From positions 46,387-110,386 of the forward strand of contig NZ_JAKGRW010000013.1 in assembly GCF_021555175.1 (NCBI RefSeq): DNA of 64,000 nucleotides. The letters run 5' to 3'. Positions within the stretch are counted from its first letter, which is position 1. Each line of letters starts with the position of its first letter. The notes below the pieces were generated by a model. The model made no database searches. It was not told the origin of the DNA and saw only the letters and a list, made by a program, of their open reading frames with translations. The translations under genes and the position numbers were made by a program. Shown here one piece after another: positions 1-8,447 of the stretch. This stretch comes from Nocardioides alcanivorans. GTDB taxonomy: Bacteria; Actinomycetota; Actinomycetes; Propionibacteriales; Nocardioidaceae.

Positions 1-621
1 GCCACCCAGTACGCCCTCAATGGCGGCGCCAACCCGGTCTGCGTCGTCTCCAACGAGGAGAAGGCCGACATCTGTCGCTCCATGGGAGCGGAGATGATCA
101 TCAACCGCTCCGAGATGGACTTCAAGTTCTGGAACGAGGAGAACACCAAGCAGAACCCCAAGGAGTGGCTGCGCCTGGGCAAGGCCATTCGCGAGCTCAC
201 CGGTGGCGAGGACATCGACATCGTCTTCGAGCACCCCGGCCGCGAGACCTTCGGCGCCTCGGTCTTCGTCACCCGCAAGGGCGGCACCATCACCACGTGC
301 GCCTCGACCTCGGGCTACATGCACGAGTACGACAACCGGTATCTGTGGATGAACCTCAAGAAGATCATCTCGAGCCACTTCGCCAACTACCGCGAGTCGT
401 GGGAGGCCAATCGACTCATCTCCCAGGCCAAGATCCACCCGACGGTGTCACGGGTCTATTCGCTCGATGACGTCGGCCAGGCGGCGCTCGACGTGCACCA
501 CAACAAGCACCAGGGCAAGGTGGGCGTGCTCGCGCTCGCCCCCGAGGAGGGCATGGGCGTGCGCAACACCGAGCTCCGCGACAAGCACCTCACGGAGATC
601 AACCGCTTCCGCGGCGTCTGA
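1..621 (+). CDS. ccr: Crotonyl-CoA carboxylase/reductase, C-terminal part (5' end outside window)
   Basis: The reading frame is open from base 1, so the gene begins upstream. About 206 residues remain. They carry the distal nucleotide-binding fold and C-terminal half of an MDR-type reductase, including the stretches EMDFKFWNEENTKQNPKEW and FEHPGRETFGASVFV that are typical of Ccr. Members of this family reduce and carboxylate crotonyl-CoA to ethylmalonyl-CoA with NADPH and CO2, the committing step of the ethylmalonyl-CoA pathway. The presence of ethylmalonyl-CoA mutase and a hydroxyacyl-CoA dehydrogenase within 15 kb supports that role over a generic quinone reductase. A strong hairpin terminator follows the stop codon. 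Confidence 0.93.
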   Translation, partial: ATQYALNGGANPVCVVSNEEKADICRSMGAEMIINRSEMDFKFWNEENTKQNPKEWLRLGKAIRELTGGEDIDIVFEHPGRETFGASVFVTRKGGTITTCASTSGYMHEYDNRYLWMNLKKIISSHFANYRESWEANRLISQAKIHPTVSRVYSLDDVGQAALDVHHNKHQGKVGVLALAPEEGMGVRNTELRDKHLTEINRFRGV

Positions 622-631
622 CCTGCGGTGC

Positions 632-665
632 AACGCCCCGGCCCACCGACGTGGGCCGGGGCGTT
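632..665 (+). terminator. Rho-independent-type hairpin after ccr
   Basis: A perfect 15-bp stem (632-646 with 651-665) closes a 4-base loop, 10 bases after the ccr stop. There is no U-tract, as is usual for actinobacterial terminators. Confidence 0.85.
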
Positions 666-798
666 CTGCATCAGATCGTGACGACACCTGCGAACTCCTG
701 CCGACCTGCGGTGGTTCGGATGGGATGATCACCGGGTATCGGCAACACTGGGTGCCGGTCCGCACAATCTTGGCGAAGACACGAAGGAAGCAGCGCTG

Positions 799-2021
799 AT
801 GAGTGACGAAGGTCTGTCCATCTTCGACGACGAGGGAAAGGGCTCGAAGGCCCCGAACGCCGATGATGCGACCCAGGTGATTCCTGCCGTGAAGTCCCAG
901 AACCCCGGCCAGCAGCATGCGCGCCCGGCGCCGCCACAGGCGCCGCAGCAGGGCCAGCAGCCCATGCGCCCGGCCGGCCCCCGACCAACCTCTCGCTTCC
1001 CAGCCTGCCCCAGGTGCGGAGGGGCGGCTACTCCATGGAGGCCGTCGACGCCGCGATGCGCCAGTTGGCCACGGAGAAGGCCGGCCTGGGCCGCAGCCTG
1101 AGCCTGTCCGAACAGCGGGTCAGCGACCTCGAGCGCGAAGTCGCCAAGCTCAACGAACAGATCCAGACCGCCGACAAGCCGACCTACGCCAGCCTCGGCG
1201 GCCGGGCCAATGAACTGCTCCGCCTGGCCGAGGAGGAGGCGGAGGACATCCGCACCGCCGCGGCCAAGGAGGCGGCGGTCATCCGCGACCAAGCCGAGCG
1301 TGATGCAAAGGCGATTCGCGCCGATGCCTCTCGCGAAGCCGAGGACATGCGCACCGTGCAGTTGGCCGAGCTCGAGGAGCAGCGGGTGCGCATGCTGGCG
1401 GAGGCCGAGCAGGAGGTCACCCTCGCCAAGGCGCAGGCTGCCGACACCGTGGCCGCTGCCAAGCGTGAGGCCGATCAGCTCCGGCTGGCCGTGCAGCAGG
1501 AGACCAACGACCAGAAGATGACCACCCAGCGCGAGGTCGAGAAGGCCCGAGCCGGCGTCGACCGCGAGATCCAGGACGCACGTCGTACCCTCGCCGTCGA
1601 GAAGGAGCGCCTCGCCCGCGAGGCCGCCGACTACCACGCCAGCGCCACCAGCGAGACCAAGCGCCTGGTCGACGAGGCCGAACAGCGTGCCGAGGCAGCC
1701 GAGCAGCGTGCCAGCGAGGCCAACACGCAGGCGGCCACCACCCGCCAGCAGTCCCAGGCCGAGGCCGAGGCGCTGTTGGTCAGGGCGCGTCGTGAGGCAG
1801 AGCAGATCGTCACCTCCGCCCGCACCCAGGCGGAGAGCATCAACTCCACCGGCCAGGCAGATGCCGAGCGCGAGCTCGCAGCCGTTCGGGCCGAGGTCGA
1901 CCGGATGAACAAGCGGCGCGACGCCATCGCCGCCCAGCTGGGCGCGCTGCGCGACGTGGTCTCGGGCTTCGCCGACACCGATGCCGAGAGCGATGCCGGC
2001 GGCAGCTCCGACAAGAGCTGA
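799..2021 (+). CDS. DivIVA/Wag31-like coiled-coil protein (frame broken at 978-982)
   Basis: The frame starting at ATG 799 (AAGGAAG ribosome site at 784-790) gives an acidic, Pro/Gln-rich N terminus. It switches at the C5 run 978-982 into a second frame that ends at 2021. Adding one C joins the two into 407 residues reading ...PTNLSLPSLPQVRRGGYS, where RRGGYS resembles the turn of the DivIVA N-terminal domain. After that the protein is almost entirely Ala/Glu/Arg heptad coiled coil (about residues 90-390). DivIVA-like proteins of this size in actinobacteria act in polar growth, or as scaffolds or envelope-associated coiled coils. The exact role cannot be read here. The AI-2E transporter follows directly. 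I treat the frame break as a base-calling error. Confidence 0.72.
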
Positions 2022-3209
2022 CGTACGTGGTGCGGGAGGAGCGGACGAGCTGGCTGAGATCTCCGAACGCTTCGATCCCCTCGGAGACGAGGGGATCGAA
2101 GTCGTCGAGGATGAGATCGAGGTGATCGCCGACGAGGTCATCGAGATCACCGAGCCCGAAGACCTCGGCGAGCCCGGGGCGCCGCTGCGCCGTTCCCCTT
2201 CATCATCGGTTTCTTCGGCGGCCTGGGGCTGTTGACGGCCTACTGGCTGTTCGAGCGCTTCCTCCAGGTCGGCGGCATCGTGATGATGGTCGTCGTCGCG
2301 ATGTTCCTCGCGGCCGGCCTCAACCCGCTCGTGGAGTGGTTCGAGCGCCGCGGCATGCGGCGTCCGTTCGCCCTGCTCGCCGTGATCGTCCTCGTCCTGG
2401 TGGGCGTGGCGGGATTCCTCGCCACCTTGGTTCCGATCATCTCGGAGCAGGTCCAGGCGCTCACCCGCAACGCGCCCGGCTGGCTCGACATGCTGCTCGA
2501 CAACGAGCGGGTGCAGAAGTGGAATGAGGACTACGACCTCATCGACAAGGCCAAGGACTACATCCAGGACGGAGGCTTCGCGGAGAAGGCCTTCGGCGGT
2601 GTCCTCGGCATCGGTCTGGCCGTGCTCTCGGCGTTGCTCAACGCCTTCGTGATCACGGTGTTGACGCTCTACTTCCTCGCCTCTCTCAACACCACCAAGT
2701 CCGCGCTCTACCAGCTGGCCCCGGCCAGCCGTCGCGAGCGGGTGACCAAGCTCGGCGACGAGGTGCTCCGGGGCATCGGAGGCTACGTCTCCGGCGCCTT
2801 CATCGTGGCCGTGTGCGCCTCGTTGTGCTCCTTGGTGTTCCTCTTCATCGTCGGCCTGGGCGACTACGCGGTCGCCCTCTCCTTCGTGGTCGGCCTGCTG
2901 TCGCTGATCCCGATGGTCGGCGCCACGATCGCCCTCGTCATCGTCTCCGCGATCGGGCTGACGGTGTCCATCAAGGTCGGCATCATCTGCGTCATCTACT
3001 ACACCGCCTACCAGCAGGTGGAGAACTACTTCATCTACCCGCGGGTGATGCAGAAGTCGGTCGACGTGCCCGGCTCGGTCACCGTCGTCGCAGCCCTCTT
3101 CGGCGGAGCACTCTTCGGCGTCGTCGGCGCACTCATGGCCGTGCCGACCGCCGCCGCGATCCTGTTGCTGGCCCGCGAGGTCGTGATCAAGCGGCAGGAC
3201 GAGCGCTGA
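1993..3209 (+). CDS. AI-2E family transporter (frame broken at 2195-2198; start uncertain)
   Basis: After an acidic N-terminal tail (Glu/Asp/Ile/Val-rich, to about residue 60) the protein has the multi-helix membrane core of the AI-2E/PerM family, ending in a GxLxAVPTAAAILLL segment. The reading frame changes at the C4 run 2195-2198. One added C gives RRSPFIIGFFGGLGLLTAYW without interruption and about 405 residues. The start is not clear. The only in-frame ATGs (1981, 1993) lie inside the preceding gene, while a GGGAGGAG sequence at 2034-2041 has no good start after it. The gene is probably cotranscribed with the coiled-coil gene. The substrate is unknown; family members export small molecules or sodium. 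Confidence 0.78.
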
Positions 3210-3285
3210 CCCTGCCCGATCAGCGGGGCGTCGAGCCGCACGGGTGAAACACAGTAGGCACCGCGCCGTACGCGAACTCCAGGAC

Positions 3286-4101
3286 TCACGCCCGAGCGGA
3301 ACCCTTTGTTGCACCGGCTTCGAGGAAACGTTGCAGCACCTCGCCGAAGACCTCTGGCTGCTCCGAGTGCACCCAGTGAGCGGCTCGCTTGACCGTGACC
3401 CGCCGGTTGCGAGGGAAGAGCGCGTCCATGGCCGGCGCGTAGGCGTCGGAGACGTAGGGCGATTCCTCTCCCCCGATCCACAACACCGGTCCTGCGTACG
3501 GCGCCACTCCGGTCAGCTCGTCCGCTGGCCACCCGGTGACCGCATCGAGTTCGTCACCCAGCAGTTCGAGGTTGGGCTGCCAGCGCCAGGCGTCGCCGTC
3601 GCGACGGAGGTTCTGCAGCAGGAAACCCCGCACGGTGGGGTGAGGCACCGCTTCGGTCAGCGCCTCGCTGGCCTCGCCCCGGGTCTTCAGCGAGTCGAGG
3701 TCGAGAGCCCGCATCGCGGCGATGTAGCCGGCGAACTCGCTGCCCGACGCGTAGTCGACCGGCGCGACGTCGACGACGGCGAGACGCTCCACGAGCTCCG
3801 GATGCCGCAGGGCCAGCAGCATCGCGATCTTTCCGCCCATGGAGTGCCCGACCAGGGCGACCGGGTCGGAGGGGTCGAGCAGCTCGGCCACCAGATCTGC
3901 ATGCTCAGCGAGGTCCAGGTGCTCGGTCCACGGTGAGCGGCCGTGGTTGGGCATGTCGACCAGGGTCACCCGGTGCTGGTCGGTGAGCTTCTTCGCGATG
4001 CTCGTCCAGTTCTTGCCCTGGCCGAAGAGTCCGTGGCAGAACACGACCCTTTGGCCGCGCTCACCCAGCTCGGTGACATGGAGTCGAGAATCGTCGGGCA
4101 C
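3286..4101 (-). CDS. Alpha/beta hydrolase, YbfF/ABHD11-like esterase
   Basis: The 271-residue protein has the alpha/beta-hydrolase signature. The oxyanion HG is at residues 23-24 (VVFCHGLFGQGKNW) and the nucleophile elbow GHSMGG places Ser87. A late His lies in KRAAHWVHSEQP, followed by a helical C terminus. The GLFGQGKNW and MPNHGRSPW blocks match the YbfF/ABHD11 group of acyl-ester hydrolases. The substrate is not predictable. The gene is convergent with the AI-2E gene, and 76 bp separate the two stops with no clear terminator. Confidence 0.88.
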   Translation of the reverse strand: MPDDSRLHVTELGERGQRVVFCHGLFGQGKNWTSIAKKLTDQHRVTLVDMPNHGRSPWTEHLDLAEHADLVAELLDPSDPVALVGHSMGGKIAMLLALRHPELVERLAVVDVAPVDYASGSEFAGYIAAMRALDLDSLKTRGEASEALTEAVPHPTVRGFLLQNLRRDGDAWRWQPNLELLGDELDAVTGWPADELTGVAPYAGPVLWIGGEESPYVSDAYAPAMDALFPRNRRVTVKRAAHWVHSEQPEVFGEVLQRFLEAGATKGSARA

Positions 4102-4178
4102 GCAGCGAGTCTAGGTCGTGTCCTGCCACGGCGGGCGCCCACTCCGTCGGGGTTCCGCGACCAGGTCGGTGCAACGCG

Positions 4179-4925
4179 TCAGCACCAGGCGCGTCGACCG
4201 TTCCGAGCCAGTGCCCGGTCACGAAGCACGACCGCTACCTGGTCGCCGTACTCCCGGCAGGTCTTCTTGAAGTCGCGCTTGCGGTACTCGACGACCAGCA
4301 CCGCGCGACCGTACGTCGCCACGTAGTCGCCGCACTCGTCGTACCGTCCACACTCCTCGGCCACCGCGAAGTCGAAGCCGAGCCTGCGTCCGTTGAGGCC
4401 TGCCCAGTTCTTCTGCCCAGCAGCCAGCCCGGCACGATGGGCCTCGCGGGTCAGGAGGCGAGCGAACTTCTTGGCGTGCTTGCGCTTGATCAACCCGTGG
4501 CTGCGCGAGAAGGAGTCGAGGTTGTCGAACTCGACCGACGCAAAACCGTCCGCGGCGCATCCCTCGACCCAGCGACCGACGATGCGCGCCAGCCTCTTGC
4601 GCTTCGCTGGCCTCCGGATGTCGAGGATCCGCTCGCCCCACTCCTCGTCACGCACGAAGCGACCGTGACGCTTGAGCAGCAGGCCCCTGTGGTTGCGCCA
4701 GAAGTGCTTCTCGTCGGGCTGGGTCTGGAAGCCATTGACGTAACAGACGTTGTGGACGCCAGTGACCGGCGCCGCCTTGCGGTCGCGCACCACGATGCCC
4801 ACGTCCACAGGCACGGAACGGGTCCCACCGAGTTGGTAGTCGAAGTCGGTGCCTGTCGGCACGGGCGGCACGAACGGCAGGGCGAGCCCGAGACCGGTGA
4901 GGATGACGACCAGTAGGTGGACCAC
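4179..4925 (-). CDS. Endo-alpha-1,4-polygalactosaminidase-like secreted protein (GH114 type)
   Basis: I place the start at GTG 4925, giving 248 residues that begin with a short hydrophobic signal-like segment (VHLLVVILTGLGLALPFVPP). The remainder has the TIM-barrel hallmarks of the GH114/TM1410 family: VCYVNGFQTQPDE, GERILDIRRP, FASVEFDNLDSF with acidic residues at strand ends, and KNWAGLNGRRLGFDFAVAEEC. Family members hydrolyse galactosaminogalactan, but many actinobacterial homologues are untested. The gene is divergent from the flavin reductase gene. An AATACT box six bases upstream suggests a leaderless transcript. An ATG at 4958 would extend the protein without adding a better signal sequence. 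Confidence 0.72.
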   Translation of the reverse strand: MVHLLVVILTGLGLALPFVPPVPTGTDFDYQLGGTRSVPVDVGIVVRDRKAAPVTGVHNVCYVNGFQTQPDEKHFWRNHRGLLLKRHGRFVRDEEWGERILDIRRPAKRKRLARIVGRWVEGCAADGFASVEFDNLDSFSRSHGLIKRKHAKKFARLLTREAHRAGLAAGQKNWAGLNGRRLGFDFAVAEECGRYDECGDYVATYGRAVLVVEYRKRDFKKTCREYGDQVAVVLRDRALARNGRRAWC

Positions 4926-4931
4926 ACCGTC

Positions 4932-4937
4932 AGTATT
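4932..4937 (-). promoter_or_regulatory. Possible -10 box of the GH114-like gene
   Basis: AATACT ends six bases before GTG 4925, the spacing seen at several other starts in this window. It is weaker than a TANNNT match. Confidence 0.35.
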
Positions 4938-4962
4938 GCGGCACGGCACTACCGTCATCCGA

Positions 4963-4968
4963 TATATA
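4963..4968 (+). promoter_or_regulatory. Probable -10 box, leaderless flavin reductase gene
   Basis: TATATA stands six bases before ATG 4975 in an AT-rich patch between divergent genes. No ribosome-binding site is present. Confidence 0.5.
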
Positions 4969-4974
4969 TGATCT

Positions 4975-5790
4975 ATGACGACTGGTGAGCTGCTTCGCAT
5001 CGGCGTCGTGATCGGATCGGGTCACGGCATGGCCGGCACCACCGGCGCCCTCGTGCAGGAGCTCCTCGACCGGGTCGCCGACCTGACCGCCACCGAGGTG
5101 ACCGTCGTGGAGACCGAGACATTGCGCCTGGGCGGAAGCTGCTCCGCCTGCCTGTCCTGCATGACCGACGGTGAGGCGACCTGTCCCAACATCGGCAACT
5201 CCGACCCGGCAACCACACTCCTCGACACGTCGGATCTGGTGGTCTTCGCAACGCCGGTGCACTCCTTCCACGTCTCGGCCACGATGAAGCGCTTCGTCGA
5301 CCACTACGCCTACCTGATCCACCGACCCCGACACTTCGGCACTCCGGCCGTCCTCATCTCCACCGCGGCCGGCGCCGGCCACGACGCCGCGCTCGGCTAC
5401 CTGGCCGAGGCCACCCGCCGCTGGGGCTTCCACACGATCGCTCAGCTCGGCGTCAACGGCCCCGCCCTGGCTCGGGCGCCCTATCGGGCCCGGGTCGACA
5501 CCGCGCTTGCGGAGATCGCGGAGACCATCGTCGACGGGACCCGGAACGGGAAGGAACCCACCCCGAGCACGAAGGACCTCATCGGCTTCCGGGTGGCACG
5601 ACTGCTGGTGCAGGGCGGCAAGGACGAGGGATCAGTCGACGAGGCCTACTGGAACGAGCGCAACTGGTTCGACGCCGACTGGTTCACCGACGCCAAGGTG
5701 CCGAAGCTGGCCAACCGTCTCGCCGCGATCATCGAAGGACGCATCCGCAGCGCCATCGAAAAGGGCAGCAACAAGCCTTTTCGTGGTTGA
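4975..5790 (+). CDS. NAD(P)H-dependent FMN reductase / flavodoxin-fold oxidoreductase
   Basis: The 271-residue protein has a flavodoxin-like fold. It opens with IGVVIGSGHGMAGTTGALV, a phosphate-binding loop for FMN, and continues with ATPVHSFHVSATMKRFVDHYAYL, where the isoalloxazine normally sits. The SCSACLSCMTDGEATC block adds a cysteine cluster like that of iron-sulfur flavoproteins, although no cluster can be proven. The C-terminal 70 residues are charged and helical. It is probably a cytosolic flavin-dependent reductase of unknown substrate. Transcription appears leaderless. Confidence 0.8.
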   Translation: MTTGELLRIGVVIGSGHGMAGTTGALVQELLDRVADLTATEVTVVETETLRLGGSCSACLSCMTDGEATCPNIGNSDPATTLLDTSDLVVFATPVHSFHVSATMKRFVDHYAYLIHRPRHFGTPAVLISTAAGAGHDAALGYLAEATRRWGFHTIAQLGVNGPALARAPYRARVDTALAEIAETIVDGTRNGKEPTPSTKDLIGFRVARLLVQGGKDEGSVDEAYWNERNWFDADWFTDAKVPKLANRLAAIIEGRIRSAIEKGSNKPFRG

Positions 5791-5875
5791 TTCAGAACCT
5801 CGGCACCATTGCGGACAGGAACTGGCCGCAATGGGAGAAACGATGGTCCTACAGCCATCAACGAGAGGACATCCG

Positions 5876-6466
5876 ATGCCCGCACAGGCACCCCCGGTCA
5901 CCAACGAGCGCGACGCGCTGCGCGCCTACCTGATCCAGCAGCAGGACGCGTTCCGCGCCGTGGCCTTCGGCCTCACGGACGACGAGCTGGGTCGTACGCC
6001 GACGCCCAGCGCACTGAGCGTCGGTGCGCTCCTCAAACACGCGACCCACGGCCAGCGCACCTGGCTCGCCAGCGTGCTGGCCGCTCCCGAACTGCCTGCG
6101 AAGACCCAGAGTGACGAGGAGGAGTATGCCGAGCGCATGGCCTACATCACCTGGTCCGCCGAAGACACCCTCGAGGCCGCCCTGGCGGAGTACGACGAGG
6201 TGAGTGCCGCCGTACTCGCGGCCGTGGCCGAGGTCGACCTCGATCTGGCCGTGCCCGTCCCACCGGCTCCGTGGAACCCCACCGACATCGACTCCTGGTC
6301 GGTGCGCTGGGTGTGGTTCCACCTGCTCGAGGAGCTCACCCGGCACGCGGGTCACGCCGACATCATCCGCGAAGCCGTCGACGGTGCCACGATGTTCGAG
6401 CTGATCGCGGGCCGAGAAGGCTGGCCGGCGACTCCGTGGCTCACCCCCTGGCAGCGTCGCGCCTGA
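5876..6466 (+). CDS. DinB family (DUF664) protein
   Basis: A 196-residue helical protein fits the DinB/mycothiol-transferase-like four-helix fold. The features are LIQQQDAFRAVAFGLTDDEL, a His in LLKHATHGQRTW, and RWVWFHLLEELTRHAGHADI carrying the HxxxHxxH-type metal ligands near the C terminus. Many DUF664 members are thiol S-transferases or uncharacterised damage-response proteins. I chose ATG 5876 because GAGAGGA lies eight bases upstream; an in-frame ATG at 5831 is also possible. A long hairpin terminator follows. Confidence 0.82.
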   Translation: MPAQAPPVTNERDALRAYLIQQQDAFRAVAFGLTDDELGRTPTPSALSVGALLKHATHGQRTWLASVLAAPELPAKTQSDEEEYAERMAYITWSAEDTLEAALAEYDEVSAAVLAAVAEVDLDLAVPVPPAPWNPTDIDSWSVRWVWFHLLEELTRHAGHADIIREAVDGATMFELIAGREGWPATPWLTPWQRRA

Positions 6467-6491
6467 TCCACCGGCGTCACTCGCATCAACA

Positions 6492-6535
6492 CCACGGCGA
6501 CCTCCTACGGCGATGCTGCCGCGAGGTCGCCGTGG
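6492..6535 (+). terminator. Hairpin terminator after the DinB gene
   Basis: A perfect 13-bp stem (6492-6504 with 6523-6535) encloses an 18-base loop that can form a further 4-bp GC stem. It begins 26 bases after the DinB stop. Confidence 0.75.
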
Positions 6536-6655
6536 CATGCGACGGGCCGGCTGCCGAGGCGTCGGACGTCGATCGGGCCACGGTGTCGGAGGCTCCTGAA
6601 ACACTGAACACACCACGCCAACCACCCCCGTCGGAACAGGTGAGGAGCAGCGAAG

Positions 6656-8218
6656 ATGACCGGCATCTCAGCAGACACCACAGCAGTCGACCTGCTGCAG
6701 GCTGCCGCCGAAACACTGCACCGACGCCGGCTCGAAGAAGTCGCCGAACTCGAAGTGCTCGCAGCCTGGGCTGACGTCCACTCCGCCGACAGCCCCGGAT
6801 CCGGCCCGTTGATCCACCCCGGCGGGCAAGGAACACCCGGGGTGCACGACCACGCCATGGGCGAGATCGCCCTGGCCCGCCACACCGGCGTGATGGCCAC
6901 CATCAACGCCACCGCCGACGTCCTCGACCTACGCCACCGCCTCCCGTCGATCTGGGCCAAAACCCAACACGCCGTCGTCGACGTGTGGGTGGTCCGCAAG
7001 ATCGCCCGCCTCACCCGCCACCTCCCCCACACAGCAGTCGCGCTGGTCGACACCGCCATCACCCCAATCCTGGAGCGCGAAGGCACCGGACGGATCCTCG
7101 ACATCACCGCCGCCAAGATCATCGAAGCCGACCCCGACCTCCACACCCAACGTGTCGAAACCGAGAAGAAGCGCCGCTACGTCAACCTCGGCCAAACCGA
7201 CGAACACGGGCTACGCACGCTGATCGCCCGACTCGAGGCCGGGGACGCCACCTACATCGAAGCCACCGTCACCCGAGTCGCCGACATCCTCAAAACCCGC
7301 CACGACAACCACACCCCCGACGAACTACGAGCCAAAGCACTCGGCTACCTCGCCCGCCCCGCCGAACTCCTCGCACTACTGACCGCGAACACCGACCCCC
7401 ACGGCAACCTCGACCCCCACCTCCCCCACGACCCCTGGAACCCCACCCCACCCACCGCACCCGAACCCACAGGACCCGACGAAGACGAGGACGCAGACCA
7501 GCCGCCGTTGAACAAGGCGATCGCGTTCCCCGCCGACCTCCTCGACCGACTCACCGAGGTCGACTGGGCCGTGCTCAAACCGAAGCACACCCTCTACGTC
7601 CACCTCCACGAAACAGCCCTGCACGGCACCCCCGGTGTCGCCCGCATCGAAAGCCTCGGCGCCATGACCCTGGCCCAACTCCACGGCCTCCTCGCCGGCG
7701 CGACGGTCACGGTGAAGCCGGTGATCGACCTCCACGACAAGATCCGCGCCACCGCCTACGAACACCCCGAAGCCCTCAAAGAACGCATCCACCTCACCAC
7801 CGGCGGCGACTACTGGCCCTGGGCCAACTCCACCAACAGACGACTCGACTACGACCACGTCCACCCCTACCAACCCGACCAGCCCGACCAGCCAGCCGGT
7901 CCAGGCCGCACCGACGGGCAGACAGGGACCGACAACGCCGGCCCCCTCGGCAGGCGCCACCACCGCTACAAAACCCACGCCGGCTACCGGGCCACACAAA
8001 CCGGACCCGGCGAATACGTATGGACCACACCCCACCACCAGGCATTCCTCGTCAACCACACCGGCAGCCAGCAGATCGACCCCCAGGTCGCCGAAGCACT
8101 CATCAACCGACCCCGATGGCACGAGCAGACACCCCGACCGCCAGCCCACGCACCGCCACCCGACAACGCACCACCCGACCCCCTCAACCCCTTCAACCCC
8201 TTCAACCACGCAGCCTGA
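6656..8218 (+). CDS. DUF222 / 13E12-repeat family protein with C-terminal HNH endonuclease domain
   Basis: The 520-residue protein starts at ATG 6656 behind GTGAGGAGC. Residues 1-250 are the helical DUF222 region. A Pro-rich linker follows around 260-290. The HNH module is near 400-480: LDYDHVHPY (Asp-His pair), then GPLGRRHHRYKTHAGY and YVWTTPHHQAF. The Cys residues usually flanking the 13E12 HNH motif are absent. The tail is Pro/Asn-rich. These proteins occur in many copies in Nocardioides and mycobacteria, and their function is unknown. The coding strand is strikingly C-rich and G-poor compared with neighbouring genes. An array of a 23-bp repeat begins 20 bases after the stop. Confidence 0.86.
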   Translation: MTGISADTTAVDLLQAAAETLHRRRLEEVAELEVLAAWADVHSADSPGSGPLIHPGGQGTPGVHDHAMGEIALARHTGVMATINATADVLDLRHRLPSIWAKTQHAVVDVWVVRKIARLTRHLPHTAVALVDTAITPILEREGTGRILDITAAKIIEADPDLHTQRVETEKKRRYVNLGQTDEHGLRTLIARLEAGDATYIEATVTRVADILKTRHDNHTPDELRAKALGYLARPAELLALLTANTDPHGNLDPHLPHDPWNPTPPTAPEPTGPDEDEDADQPPLNKAIAFPADLLDRLTEVDWAVLKPKHTLYVHLHETALHGTPGVARIESLGAMTLAQLHGLLAGATVTVKPVIDLHDKIRATAYEHPEALKERIHLTTGGDYWPWANSTNRRLDYDHVHPYQPDQPDQPAGPGRTDGQTGTDNAGPLGRRHHRYKTHAGYRATQTGPGEYVWTTPHHQAFLVNHTGSQQIDPQVAEALINRPRWHEQTPRPPAHAPPPDNAPPDPLNPFNPFNHAA

Positions 8219-8237
8219 CAAGGGGCCACCGGAGGCT

Positions 8238-8417
8238 GGTCTCGACAAGCTCGACCAACGGGGGCGGGCTCGACCGGCGGGGGCGGGGTCTCGACAAGCT
8301 CGACCAACGACAGCGGGCTCGAGCAACAGCGCACGGCGGGGTCTCGACAAGCTCGACCAACGGCAGGGCGACCTGGTCTCGACAAGCTCGACCAACGAAG
8401 ATGCCGCTCGACCAACG
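8238..8417. repeat. Array of a 23-bp interspersed repeat (four full copies, one partial)
   Basis: The repeat core is ctcgacaagctcgacc. Full copies lie at 8238-8260, 8287-8309, 8340-8362 and 8375-8397, with a partial copy at 8406-8417, all in one orientation. Spacers are 26, 30 and 12 bases and contain degenerate pieces of the same sequence, such as cagcgggctcga. The array fills the 229-bp gap between two convergent genes. The unit is an imperfect palindrome around TCGA, which is REP-like rather than CRISPR-like. A one-base variant recurs at 48270-48292. Confidence 0.9.
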
Positions 8418-8447
8418 ACAGCGGGCTCGACCTCTGGGGCGCGGGCC

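Noticed and set aside
729..3314. Long open frame on the minus strand opposite the coiled-coil and transporter genes
   Set aside because: Composition is low-complexity Arg/Asp/His with no domain. High GC leaves antisense frames open, and the plus strand has real families.
8238..8417. CRISPR array
   Set aside because: Spacers are 12-30 bases, irregular, and contain degenerate repeat pieces; no cas genes are present.
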